DNA from: Modicisalibacter xianhensis
Lineage (GTDB): Bacteria; Pseudomonadota; Gammaproteobacteria; Pseudomonadales; Halomonadaceae
Assembly: GCF_900113605.1 (NCBI RefSeq)
Contig: NZ_FOPY01000006.1
Coordinates: 210,416-274,415 of the forward strand
Reading direction: 5' to 3'
DNA length: 64,000 nt
Below the pieces are notes generated by a model. The model searched no databases. It saw only the letters and a program-made list of their open reading frames with translations, and was not told the origin of the DNA. Positions 9,340-17,094 of this stretch are shown in pieces; the stretch's first letter is position 1; each line of letters opens with the position of its first letter. The translations under genes and the position numbers were made by a program.

Positions 9340-9520
9340 TCCGTAATTTGGCAGAATGCATATCACGGGGTCACGGAGAGACCTCGCAGGCAAGGAAGCC
9401 ATACCAGCCAGGACGGCTGATGTACCCAAGGATGCGTGGACAGGATGTCTGCGAAGGGACACAAGGAAAGTGGCGCTCGAAGCGCCCAGAAAGCCCGGCC
9501 GCTAGGCCGGGCTTTCTTGC
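9340..9520 (+). ncRNA. CsrB/RsmZ-type small RNA (CsrA/RsmA-binding), predicted
   Basis: Non-coding stretch with at least seven GGA motifs in 100 nt and an intrinsic terminator. Hairpins with GGA in the loop: 9367-9385 (GGGGTC/GACCTC, loop ACGGAGA), 9389-9400 (GGC/GCC, loop AAGGAA), 9405-9419 (CAGCC/GGCTG, loop AGGAC), 9438-9450 (GGAC/GTCT, loop AGGAT). Unpaired AAGGAT, AAGGGA and AAGGAA lie at 9428, 9454 and 9463. A GGCGCT/AGCGCC hairpin at 9472-9486 precedes the terminator. RNAs of the CsrB, RsmY and RsmZ families have this architecture and titrate CsrA/RsmA. The 5' end is uncertain: -10-like ATTAAA (9325) or TAATTT (9344) would start it between about 9335 and 9360. No convincing GacA box (TGTAAG-N6-CTTACA) was found. 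Confidence 0.75.
9488..9517. terminator. Terminator of the GGA-rich RNA
   Basis: A perfect 13-bp stem (AGAAAGCCCGGCC) with a GCTA loop and a 3' U-rich arm. Its symmetry lets it also stop the convergent LysR gene. Confidence 0.85.
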
Positions 9521-9580
9521 GTCTGGGCCAGAAGTTTCCTGGCGAATTGCCTTGCCACATACCCGCCAACCCTTCCGTGG

Positions 9581-10549
9581 TCATACTTCGTCTACCGGCT
9601 TTTCCAATGTCCCCAGCATGACGTGCAACTCGTTGGCGAGAAATCGCGGTTCCACACATTCGTCGAGATGCCCCGCGGCAAAGCGCAAGAAGCCCAGGGC
9701 AGCATGAGACAGGCGCTGGTCGAGGCGGACGATGAACTGCCAGTAGCTTTCTACCGGGAAGTCGCGCACCGGCAAGATCGCCAGATCGGGATGTTCCGGT
9801 GGCAGCACGTGTTCGGACAGCACGGCCAGGCCCAGGCCCGCTGCCACCCCCACGCGGATCGCCTCGTTGCTTGCCATCTGCAATGTGGGGCCCAGCGACA
9901 GGCCATGTTCCTGCAGCCAGCTCTCGAACAGCATGCGGGTTGCCGACCCGGGTTCACGAAGCAGAAAGCGCTCATCCAGAAGATCATGCATCGCCACTTG
10001 CTCCCGCCCGGCGAAACGGTGGGTGTGCGGTGCCACCACGACCAGCGGGTTGCGCAAGAATCGGCCAGCCAAGGCCTGGTCCAGCGACGGTGGGTGGCTG
10101 AACACGTAGAGGTCATCGTCCTGATGCTCAAAGCGCGTCAGTACTTGGCGGCGATTGCCGATGTGAAGAGTGACGTTTACCTCGGGAAAGGACTGGCTGA
10201 AGGGGCCGAGCAGGCGGGGCAGCACATACTGCGCGGTGCTGACCAGGGCGATGCTGAAGCGCCCCCGCTTGCCGCCGCGTAGCGCTGTCAGATAATCCTG
10301 GAAATCATCGAAGCGACCGAGTACCTCGCGGCTGGCCCGATAAAGCTCCCGGCCTGCTTCAGTCGGCATCAGGCGGCCCTGGCTGTTTTGCAGTAGCGAT
10401 TCGCCCACGGCTTCGGTCAAGCGTCGAAGCTGTTGCGAAACCGTCGGCTGGGTCAGATGAAGCTGACGTGCTTCTTCGCTGACCGAGCCTGTGCGTACTA
10501 CCGTGGTGAATACTTGCAGAAGCCGGAAGGTAAGATGGCGGACGTTCAT
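9581..10549 (-). CDS. LysR-family transcriptional regulator, probable regulator of the SbtA-like permease
   Basis: A 322-residue LTTR: N-terminal winged helix-turn-helix (FTTVVRTGSVSEEARQLHLT then QPTVSQQLRRLTEAVGESLL, residues ~10-60) and a C-terminal effector-binding domain from about residue 90. Divergent transcription from the permease gene at 10676, with inverted repeats in the 126-bp gap, is the classical LTTR arrangement. It predicts autoregulation and control of the permease. The effector is unknown; CbbR/CmpR-type inorganic-carbon regulators are one possible relation, not proven by sequence. Confidence 0.9.
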   Translation of the reverse strand: MNVRHLTFRLLQVFTTVVRTGSVSEEARQLHLTQPTVSQQLRRLTEAVGESLLQNSQGRLMPTEAGRELYRASREVLGRFDDFQDYLTALRGGKRGRFSIALVSTAQYVLPRLLGPFSQSFPEVNVTLHIGNRRQVLTRFEHQDDDLYVFSHPPSLDQALAGRFLRNPLVVVAPHTHRFAGREQVAMHDLLDERFLLREPGSATRMLFESWLQEHGLSLGPTLQMASNEAIRVGVAAGLGLAVLSEHVLPPEHPDLAILPVRDFPVESYWQFIVRLDQRLSHAALGFLRFAAGHLDECVEPRFLANELHVMLGTLEKPVDEV

Positions 10550-10557
10550 TGGCAGTT

Positions 10558-10589
10558 TCTATGTCGAGTCATAGAGTATTATCCATACT
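10558..10589. promoter_or_regulatory. Tandem inverted repeats in the LysR/SbtA intergenic region
   Basis: Two adjoining dyads: TCTATG-N6-CATAGA (10558-10575) and AGTAT-N5-ATACT (10575-10589). The second fits the T-N11-A rule of LysR boxes. They lie just upstream of the LysR start and about 85-115 bp from the permease start, as expected for recognition and activation sites. Confidence 0.6.
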
Positions 10590-10675
10590 GGATTCGCTAG
10601 AAATTTATTAGGGTCAATATATCACGCTCTGCATAATTCGCGGGTTTGCCATTGCCTGCGACAAGAGAGTGATTC

Positions 10676-11617
10676 ATGCCTGATATTGTGGTGATGTTCT
10701 TCCTGCTCGGCCTGTTGGCCGGCGTTCTGAAATCCGACCTGGCCATTCCCAAGGCTGCCTACGATACACTGAGCCTACTGCTCATGCTGACCATCGGCCT
10801 CAAGGGCGGCATGGCGCTTTACGGCAATCTCGGCTGGTCTGTCGTGCCGGAGCTGTTATCGGTGGCGTCTCTTGGTGCGCTGATCCCGTTGGCGCTGATG
10901 CCGGTGCTGCGTCGCGTCGTGCGTCTGTCGCCGGCTGACAGTGCCAGCCTGGCTGCCCACTATGGCTCGGTCAGCGCCGGCACCTTCGCCGTGGCTCTCG
11001 CCTTTGCCGAAGGGCGTGGCCTGCCTATCGGTGCGGAGGTCACCCTCTATCTCGTGATGATGGAATTGCCGGCGATCATGGTCGCCATCGCGATTTTCCG
11101 CCGATATCGCGGCAAGCATACCGGCGAGGCCATGCAGGGAATCTGGCACGAGACATTGACCAATCGCGGCGTGATACTGCTCGCAGGCGGTGTGGTCATT
11201 GGGGCCATGTATGGCCCGGCAGAAGGGGCCAACGTCACCAATCTTCTGACCGGAGCCTTCCATGCCGTGCTGGCCCTGTTTCTGCTTGAGATGGGGCTCA
11301 CCGCAGCGGGAACCCTGCGTCCCATTCCTTGGCGGCACTGGCGGTTGCTTGCCTTCGCCCTGGCTGCACCGGCTGTGCTTTCCCTGGTGGGCATGTCGGT
11401 CGGGGTTATCCTGGGCCTGCCCGCCGGTTCGGTGCTCATCCTGACCGCGCTTGCCGCCAGTGCCTCCTACATTGCCGCACCGGCAGCAATGCGCACGGCC
11501 ATACCCGAGGCGAATATCGGGCTGGCGATGCTTGCCTCCCTTGGTTTTACCTTTCCGCTGAACGTGATTGTAGGTATCCCGCTCTATCATCAACTGGTTC
11601 TGTGGGCTACGGCCTAG
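10676..11617 (+). CDS. SbtA-type sodium-dependent bicarbonate transport family permease
   Basis: A 313-residue, about 10-helix membrane protein. The opening FFLLGLLAGVLKSDLAIPKA, LMLTIGLKGG, the AHYGSVSAGTFAVALAF segment and ASASYIAAPAAMRTAIPEAN are hallmarks of the SbtA (DUF897) family. Cyanobacterial SbtA is a Na+-dependent high-affinity bicarbonate importer. Heterotrophic members are mostly untested, so bicarbonate as the substrate is an inference. No SbtB (PII-like) partner gene follows. The divergent LysR gene probably regulates it. Confidence 0.88.
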   Translation: MPDIVVMFFLLGLLAGVLKSDLAIPKAAYDTLSLLLMLTIGLKGGMALYGNLGWSVVPELLSVASLGALIPLALMPVLRRVVRLSPADSASLAAHYGSVSAGTFAVALAFAEGRGLPIGAEVTLYLVMMELPAIMVAIAIFRRYRGKHTGEAMQGIWHETLTNRGVILLAGGVVIGAMYGPAEGANVTNLLTGAFHAVLALFLLEMGLTAAGTLRPIPWRHWRLLAFALAAPAVLSLVGMSVGVILGLPAGSVLILTALAASASYIAAPAAMRTAIPEANIGLAMLASLGFTFPLNVIVGIPLYHQLVLWATA

Positions 11618-11977
11618 GGTCCGTGAGAAAGCTAGTTGTGAATTCGTGGCCGGTATGGCCTGCCAGAGCCATGCCGGTCCGGGGCATCAGCCGGTTGGGC
11701 TGTTCCCGGTATGGATTGGAATGCCCCGAAACCGGTATGTGGCCTCTTATATGTTTGTTGCTAACTCACCATTAGCTATTGCTTCCGTCAGCAGAACTAG
11801 TGCCCGGGTTGGCTTCAATCGTGAGACGTGGACCAAGAACAAGCACATTAGTCGTAAGATGCAAGCAACCATTCAATTTGTTTGCGACCTTTGCAGCCCC
11901 AGCAGAATGCAGTTTACCTGGCCCGTCAATAGCTTATGCCTGGCCTGGTGGTGATTCCTGGAACGCGTTGTCTTGCG
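11618..11977. other. Non-coding gap with strong inverted repeats
   Basis: About 360 bp without a credible gene. It opens with a 12-bp stem-loop at 11648-11679 (GGCCGGTATGGC/GCCATGCCGGTC, two wobbles, 8-nt loop). A nested structure follows at 11681-11727 (GGGGCAT/ATGCCCC enclosing CAGCC-GGTTG-GGCTG). CGGTATG recurs at 11652, 11708 and 11733. No T-tract follows, so it is not a simple terminator. The second half (11760-11960) is less GC-rich than its surroundings, and its open frames encode nothing recognisable. Confidence 0.5.
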
Positions 11978-12778
11978 TTACGGCGCTTTCTGCGCAGACA
12001 CAATCAAGGCCGGCATAGTGAAGTCGATCCAGCCATTTTCATGCTGAAAGGGCAGCAGGGATACCTGAGCTTCGCGATCCAGACGGTCGAATTCCTCATC
12101 ATCAAGTATCCCACCCAGCGTCCATGCGCAGGCGCGTTCTGTGGTGATCAGATCGCTGATGGAGGCAAAGTGTACGTTGCCGTCACGTCTCTCGATTCCT
12201 GCCTCGGAAAGTCCGGCATCCAAGCAGAGCATTTGTAGCCGATCCTGATCTCCCAGAATGAACGGGGCGCGAAAGGCGTCGGCGACCGGGGGGCCGAATA
12301 GGCGATGCAGCAATTCCACGAGCACAGCGTAGCCAGGCGAGTGGTCCAACGCATCGCAAACGGCAACGGCCAGCTTTCCTCCCGTGCGCAGTACACGCAT
12401 CATTTCCCGAAGGCCTGCGGCAGGGTCATCGAAGAACATCAGGCCGAATTGACTAACCACACGGTCGAAGCTGGCATCGGGAAAGGGGAGCGCCTCACCT
12501 CGACCCTCCCGCCATTCGACAAGAGGATGCTTGAACGCCGCCACGGCTAGCATGTCGGAATTGGGGTCGAGCCCCACCACGCTACCTTGCGCCCCGGCAC
12601 GTTCAGCCGCTGCGCAGGCGGCAACTCCGGTCCCGCAGGCAACGTCCAGAACCCGGTGTCCGAAGCCTACCGAGGCGGCCTCTGTCATCACGTCTCCCCA
12701 CTGCTGAAACAGTGCGGGGACGAAAGCCTCCTCGTAGATCTCGGCGGGGGAGAGTGAGTGTTCATGTAATGCTGACAT
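11978..12778 (-). CDS. Class I SAM-dependent methyltransferase
   Basis: A 266-residue protein with SAM-binding motif I VLDVACGTGVAACAAAERAG (about residue 45), an acidic motif II (VVGLDPNSDMLAVA) and FDRVVSQFGLMFFDDPAAGLREMMRVLRTGG split over motifs post-II and III. This is the UbiE/Methyltransf_11 type. The substrate cannot be deduced. It is divergent from the AraC regulator at 12976, which may control it. Confidence 0.85.
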   Translation of the reverse strand: MSALHEHSLSPAEIYEEAFVPALFQQWGDVMTEAASVGFGHRVLDVACGTGVAACAAAERAGAQGSVVGLDPNSDMLAVAAFKHPLVEWREGRGEALPFPDASFDRVVSQFGLMFFDDPAAGLREMMRVLRTGGKLAVAVCDALDHSPGYAVLVELLHRLFGPPVADAFRAPFILGDQDRLQMLCLDAGLSEAGIERRDGNVHFASISDLITTERACAWTLGGILDDEEFDRLDREAQVSLLPFQHENGWIDFTMPALIVSAQKAP

Positions 12779-12975
12779 TGTCTGGTCTCCCTTTGCGTCG
12801 AGAGAACATATTGAAAGCGGTAATGACCACGACTATTCGTTTCACATGCTGTGGAGCATGGCGGGCTGGGCTTTCCACGCTCTGTCGCTCCTGTTATCCG
12901 GCGGGGCTGCAAAGAGACCAGGCCGGACAAGTACACCGAACGCCGACGGCCATGAGGGGAGTCTAGGAGGGCACG

Positions 12976-14028
12976 ATGAACCGTCGCCATGATCAAGGGT
13001 CCGGATCGCCCGTCTCGACGTCCGAGACTTTATGGCCAGCGGCGGGTTGCAGAGATGACCCGTTATCCGATGCACTGGAGCATGTCCGGTTGCAGGGCGC
13101 CTTGTTCTTTGTCTGGGAGCCGTCATGGCCGTTCGTGACAGCGGTTTCCGATAGCGCAGGACTTCGTCGGGTCATCATGCCTGCCGCCGATCTAATCGTG
13201 TCCTATCACATCCTGGTCGAGGGGACGTGTTGGGTATCGGTCGCTGATCAGGAACCTATGTGGCTGGAGACAGGAGATATCCTCGTGATTCCTCACGGCG
13301 AGAAGTACGTCATGTCCAGCGTGCCGACACATCCTGACCATTATGCGTACGAGTCGTCTCTTGCTTTCTTTCGCCAGATGGCGGCAGGTGAGCTTCCCTC
13401 CGTGGTCGCGGAGGGCGACGGTGTACGGCGAAACAGAATCATCTGTGGCTTTCTCGGCTGCGCGACGCGCCCGTTCAATCCGATATTCGGCGCACTGCCG
13501 AGCATGGTTCGTGTGCCGGCTGTCGAGGCCGGCCATGAAGATACCGTTCGGCATATGGTGGATTTCGCTGTGAGAGAGTCTCGCTACAAACAGGAGGGAG
13601 GCTTTTGCGTGCTTCTACGGCTCAGTGAACTGTTGTTCGTGGAAATCATCCGCCGCTATCTGGCCCTGGACACTGCGGGAAAGCGAGGGTGGCTGGCCGC
13701 CTTGCAGGACCCGGTAGTGGGCCGTGCGCTGCAAGTTCTGCATCGACATCCTGCTGCGTCTTGGACGCTCGGACACCTTGCGCGGGAGGTCGGGACCTCA
13801 CGCTCCGTGCTTGCCGAGCGCTTCATGCATGAGGTGGGGCTCCCCCCCAAAGAGTATCTAACACGGTGGCGCATGCAGATCGCTGCGCAACAACTGTTAG
13901 AGGGCGTGGACAAGGTCTATACCGTTGCCCGGGAGGTCGGCTACGACTCGGAGGCAGCTTTCAGCCGTGCATTCAAGCGCATCGTTGGCACATCGCCTAC
14001 AGCTTGGCGCGCCCATCGACATGAGTGA
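12976..14028 (+). CDS. AraC-family transcriptional regulator with N-terminal cupin domain
   Basis: A 350-residue regulator. Residues ~35-215 form a cupin-like effector domain of the AraC_binding type (LIVSYHILVEGTCWVSV, WLETGDILVIPHGEKYVMSS). Residues ~240-345 carry two HTH units (WTLGHLAREVGTSRSVLAERF and VYTVAREVGYDSEAAFSRAFKRIVGTSP). An AGGAGG ribosome-binding site precedes the ATG. It is divergent from the methyltransferase gene. Ligand unknown. Confidence 0.9.
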   Translation: MNRRHDQGSGSPVSTSETLWPAAGCRDDPLSDALEHVRLQGALFFVWEPSWPFVTAVSDSAGLRRVIMPAADLIVSYHILVEGTCWVSVADQEPMWLETGDILVIPHGEKYVMSSVPTHPDHYAYESSLAFFRQMAAGELPSVVAEGDGVRRNRIICGFLGCATRPFNPIFGALPSMVRVPAVEAGHEDTVRHMVDFAVRESRYKQEGGFCVLLRLSELLFVEIIRRYLALDTAGKRGWLAALQDPVVGRALQVLHRHPAASWTLGHLAREVGTSRSVLAERFMHEVGLPPKEYLTRWRMQIAAQQLLEGVDKVYTVAREVGYDSEAAFSRAFKRIVGTSPTAWRAHRHE

Positions 14029-14121
14029 CAGGGCGGATGCTTCGGCTTGCCGGAAGTCGTCTGGGGCAACTTGCTGCGTTGTGGAGTGTAGCTCGGGCAG
14101 GTTAACTAACGGCCAGAAACG

Positions 14122-14143
14122 AAAAAAGCACCCGCAGGTGCTT
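14122..14143 (-). terminator. Terminator of tmRNA
   Basis: Reading the minus strand, AAGCACC-TGCG-GGTGCTT is followed by a T-run, 17 nt beyond the CCA end of ssrA. Confidence 0.85.
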
Positions 14144-14159
14144 GATTCGCAATCATGTT

Positions 14160-14539
14160 TGGTGGAGGCGGCGGGAATTGAACCCGCGTCCGCCGGTACT
14201 CGCTCTTCGGCTCTACATGCTTAGGTCCGTCTTCTGATTTAGCGGCATGAACTCCGACGGGCAGGATTCCATACCGCGATCCTTCTAAGTGTTAACGGTT
14301 AACGGGAAGGCGCCGTCAACCGCGATCCTATCAGCTTTAGCTCGTCTCCCCTCCACGATGGATAGGCACATCGCTTTGGGGCCAGGCTAACTACCAGCAG
14401 TTTTTAAGCTGCCAGAGCGCCCTGAGCGTAGTTTTCGTCGTTTGCGACTATTTAAATGTGATGTTGGATTTACGAGATACACCACGCTCTCGGCATGCAC
14501 CTAGGAGGTTGTCACCGGCGTCGAAGCCATGTCGCCCCC
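14160..14539 (-). ncRNA. ssrA: tmRNA (transfer-messenger RNA)
   Basis: About 380 nt. The 5' end GGGGGCG pairs with CGCCTCC next to the 3' ACCA to form the tRNA-like acceptor. The 3' end has a T-arm with GGGTTCAATTCCCGC. The tag frame at 14404-14445 reads ANDENYAQGALAA then TAA, a proteolysis tag with the usual ALAA end. tmRNA with SmpB rescues stalled ribosomes. It lies 59 nt downstream of smpB on the same strand, and a terminator follows. Confidence 0.98.
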
Positions 14540-14598
14540 GTTGGAACCTGTATATGTTATCAGGTGGGGCCGGGGTATCGCAAGTTCAAGCCCGACTC

Positions 14599-15075
14599 TT
14601 ACTTGTTTTCACGCATGATACGTGCCTTCTGGCGATTCCAGTCGCGCTCCTTCTCGGTAGCCCGCTTGTCATGCTGCTTCTTGCCGGTCACCAACGCCAG
14701 CTCGCACTTGATCAGGTTCTTCTTCCAGTACAGCTTGAGCGGGACGCAGGTGTGTCCCTTGTCCTGGGTCCGCGAGAAGATCTTGGCGATTTCCTTGCGA
14801 TGCAACAGCAGCTTGCGAGTCCGTGTCGGGTCGGCCACGACGTGCGTGCTGGCCGTGTTGAGGGGAGTGATGTGGCTACCCAGCAACCAGGCCTCGCCAT
14901 TCTTGACCAGGATATAGGTATCGGTGAGCTGGGCCTTGCCGGCGCGCATGCTCTTCACTTCCCATCCGGCCAGGGCCAATCCGGCCTCGAAGGTTTCATC
15001 GATGTGGTATTCGAAGCGTGCCTTCTTGTTGAGAGCGATGACGTTATCGCCCATCTTGGCTTTTTTCTTGGCCAT
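14599..15075 (-). CDS. smpB: SsrA-binding protein SmpB
   Basis: A 158-residue Smp[40 protein letters not shown], and the basic C-terminal tail ([22 protein letters not shown] split at residue ~140), which inserts in the ribosomal A site and mRNA channel, are all present. It binds tmRNA encoded immediately downstream; both act in trans-translation. Length and start are typical. Confidence 0.98.
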   Translation of the reverse strand: MAKKKAKMGDNVIALNKKARFEYHIDETFEAGLALAGWEVKSMRAGKAQLTDTYILVKNGEAWLLGSHITPLNTASTHVVADPTRTRKLLLHRKEIAKIFSRTQDKGHTCVPLKLYWKKNLIKCELALVTGKKQHDKRATEKERDWNRQKARIMRENK

Positions 15076-15261
15076 GAGTCCTCGTGTCTCGTTGTGCCAA
15101 TGTCCGCCAGGCCTACGATATGAGGTGAGGCATGATATCCTTCAAGGCCTTGGCGTCGAATTTTGCCATGATACGCTTAACGGTGCGTCTACCATAGTGC
15201 GCAGGTTGCGCCGGGCCGATACGCTGGCGGGCCCGGTTCATTGAAGACAGCGGAGAGGTGC

Positions 15262-15696
15262 ATGCCAACGGTCAATCGGTCCGCCCTGGTGCGGCATTCC
15301 GCCCAAGCCATGTTCGACCTGGTCAATGATTTCGAAAGTTACCCGGAATTTCTTCCCGGCTGTCGGCGAGCCCGGCTCCTCGAGCGGGACCGGGTCCACC
15401 TGATAGGGGAGCTGACGCTCGCCAAGGCCGGCGTCGAGCAAAGCTTCACGACACGCAACGACCTGTACGAGCCGGACCGGATCGAGCTGTCTCTGGTGCA
15501 GGGGCCATTCAAGCGTCTGAATGGGCAGTGGCTGTTCACGCCGATGGGCGAACACGCCTGCAAGGTCAGCCTGGAGATGAACTTCGAGTTTTCCAACCGC
15601 CTGCTGGGGATGGCCTTCGGTAAGCTGTTCAGCCAGGTAGCAGGCCAATTGGTCGATGCCTTCACTCAGCGGGCCGATGAGGTCTATGGCCGCTGA
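15262..15696 (+). CDS. ratA: RatA-like START-domain protein (COQ10/ubiquinone-binding family)
   Basis: A 144-residue single START/polyketide-cyclase fold: MPTVNRSALVRHSAQAMFDL, VNDFESYPEFLPGC, and a C-terminal helix LFSQVAGQLVDAFTQRADEV. E. coli RatA was reported to inhibit 70S association, while relatives bind ubiquinone, so the role is debated. The ATG at 15262 has a GGAGAGG site; a TTG seven codons upstream is less likely. It overlaps rnfH by 11 nt, the conserved ratA-rnfH pair, and is divergent from smpB. Confidence 0.92.
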   Translation: MPTVNRSALVRHSAQAMFDLVNDFESYPEFLPGCRRARLLERDRVHLIGELTLAKAGVEQSFTTRNDLYEPDRIELSLVQGPFKRLNGQWLFTPMGEHACKVSLEMNFEFSNRLLGMAFGKLFSQVAGQLVDAFTQRADEVYGR

Positions 15697-16024
15697 ACCC
15701 AACGTAACAGGCGAGGCAAAGCCTGCGGCGACCGTGACCGTCGAGGTGGCCTATGCCCTGCCGGATCGCCAGAAGATCGTTACCGTGGCGGTGAAACCCG
15801 GCACCACGGCGCGTGACGCCGTGCGACTCGCCGATATGGCTCGCTACTTTCCCGACGTGCCCGAAACTACCTTTACACAGGCGCCGCTCGGCATCTTCGG
15901 CAAGCGCCTGCGTGATCCCGAACGACACGAACTGCAAGCCGGCGATCGCGTCGAAATCTACCGGCCACTGCTCATCGACCCCAAGCAGGCGCGCGCCAAG
16001 CGCGCCGCCGACACTTCCCGCTAA
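15686..16024 (+). CDS. rnfH: RnfH-family ubiquitin-like protein
   Basis: A 112-residue beta-grasp protein: VTVEVAYALPDRQKIVTVAV, GIFGKRLRDPERHELQAGDRVEIYRPL matches RnfH/RatB. The ratA-rnfH pair is conserved, and an antitoxin role proposed for RatB is not well supported. The ATG at 15686 lies inside the ratA end. An alternative ATG three codons earlier (15677) cannot be excluded. Confidence 0.9.
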   Translation: MAAEPNVTGEAKPAATVTVEVAYALPDRQKIVTVAVKPGTTARDAVRLADMARYFPDVPETTFTQAPLGIFGKRLRDPERHELQAGDRVEIYRPLLIDPKQARAKRAADTSR

Positions 16025-16044
16025 AGGCTATTCGCAACCGCGCG

Positions 16045-16482
16045 TCAGAGTGGATCCTCGCCCGTGGTGGGGACGCTCTGCGGCATGGCCGGGGTAGCCG
16101 GGCCGCCTTCATCCATGGCCGGGCCGATATCGGTGTCCGTCGAGAGGTTCATGTCGGCCTGCATGTCACCGTAGGTTTCGATGTCCACCAGTTGGTTGCC
16201 ATCGAAAGTCAGTGTCACGCGGCGTTGCTTGACGTCGCCGTATGCCTCGTCGAGGCGATAGACATAATCCCACTGGTTGGCGTCGAAGGGGGCCGGCAAC
16301 AGCGGGCTTCCCATCACGTACTGAACTTGCTCACGGCTCATGCCCGGCTGCAGTTGGCTGACCATGTCTTGCGTCACCAGATTGCCCTGGGGCAGGTCAC
16401 GCTTGTAGACACCGAAGTAGCTGCATCCGCTCACCATCGTGAGGACGAGTGTAAAAGTGACTGTTTTAATCAGATTTTGCAT
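16045..16482 (-). CDS. bamE: Outer-membrane assembly lipoprotein BamE
   Basis: A 145-residue lipoprotein with lipobox LTMVSGC (Cys ~20). The BamE/SmpA domain follows: GNLVTQDMVSQLQPGMSREQ, VQYVMGSPLLPAPFDANQWD, RRVTLTFDGNQLVDI. It is part of the BAM complex that folds outer-membrane beta barrels. A Pro/Met/Gly-rich tail after residue ~110 is longer than in E. coli. The gene is divergent from fur, a common gammaproteobacterial arrangement. Confidence 0.96.
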   Translation of the reverse strand: MQNLIKTVTFTLVLTMVSGCSYFGVYKRDLPQGNLVTQDMVSQLQPGMSREQVQYVMGSPLLPAPFDANQWDYVYRLDEAYGDVKQRRVTLTFDGNQLVDIETYGDMQADMNLSTDTDIGPAMDEGGPATPAMPQSVPTTGEDPL

Positions 16483-16556
16483 TTGCCCCTATCTTTCACT
16501 ATCGTTTGCAATTGGTCGATTATACTCGAGTCAATAAGTTACTGCGAAGAGCAACC

Positions 16557-17018
16557 ATGGCCGATAGAAACCAGGAATTACGCAAGGCAGGTCTAAAGGT
16601 CACCTTGCCCCGAGTCAAGATACTGCAGATCCTGGAGGCGACTCGCGAAGAAGATCTTCACATGAGTGCCGAGGATGTCTACAAGGCACTTCTCGACGCG
16701 GGTGAAGACGTTGGCCTGGCAACAGTGTATCGCGTATTGACCCAGTTCGAATCCGCAGGCTTGGTGGTGCGCCACAATTTCGATGGCGGCCATGCCGTGT
16801 TCGAGATGTCCCAGGAAGAGCACCACGACCACATGCTGTGCCTGGAGACTGGCGAGGTCGTCGAGTTCTATGATGCCGAGATCGAGCGTCGCCAGCGCGA
16901 ACTTGCCGAAGAGCGCGGCTTCGAGCTGGTCGATCATGCCTTGGTACTCTACGTGCGCCCCAAGGGCTCGAATGCCACGCGCCGTCAGGAAGGTGGCGGC
17001 GGAGGCCATCGCCGCTGA
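16557..17018 (+). CDS. fur: Ferric uptake regulator Fur
   Basis: A 153-residue Fur with N-terminal winged helix (LKVTLPRVKILQILE, LATVYRVLTQFESAGL) and the metal-binding HHDHMLCLETGEVVEF block. Only one Cys is left where E. coli has CxxC, so the structural zinc site resembles that of Pseudomonas Fur. The C-terminus is Gly/His rich (GGGGGHRR). It represses iron-uptake genes when Fe2+ is bound, possibly including the importer at 23993-26923. The ATG at 16557 is preferred over an upstream frame extension without a binding site. A TATACT -10-like box is at 16521. Confidence 0.96.
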   Translation: MADRNQELRKAGLKVTLPRVKILQILEATREEDLHMSAEDVYKALLDAGEDVGLATVYRVLTQFESAGLVVRHNFDGGHAVFEMSQEEHHDHMLCLETGEVVEFYDAEIERRQRELAEERGFELVDHALVLYVRPKGSNATRRQEGGGGGHRR

Positions 17019-17040
17019 ACGAAGCGTGCGAATTTCAATG

Positions 17041-17072
17041 AAAAAGCCACGGCGGTTGCCGTGGCTTTTTTT
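17041..17072. terminator. Bidirectional terminator between fur and recN
   Basis: A perfect 13-bp stem AAAAAGCCACGGC with a GGTT loop and T-run. It serves both convergent genes. Confidence 0.92.
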
Positions 17073-17094
17073 GTGGCTTGAAGGGTGCCGGTCA

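Noticed and set aside
14160-14185. Attachment-site duplication of the tmRNA 3' end
   Set aside because: No second copy of the ssrA 3' sequence was noticed within the window and no integrase gene is present.
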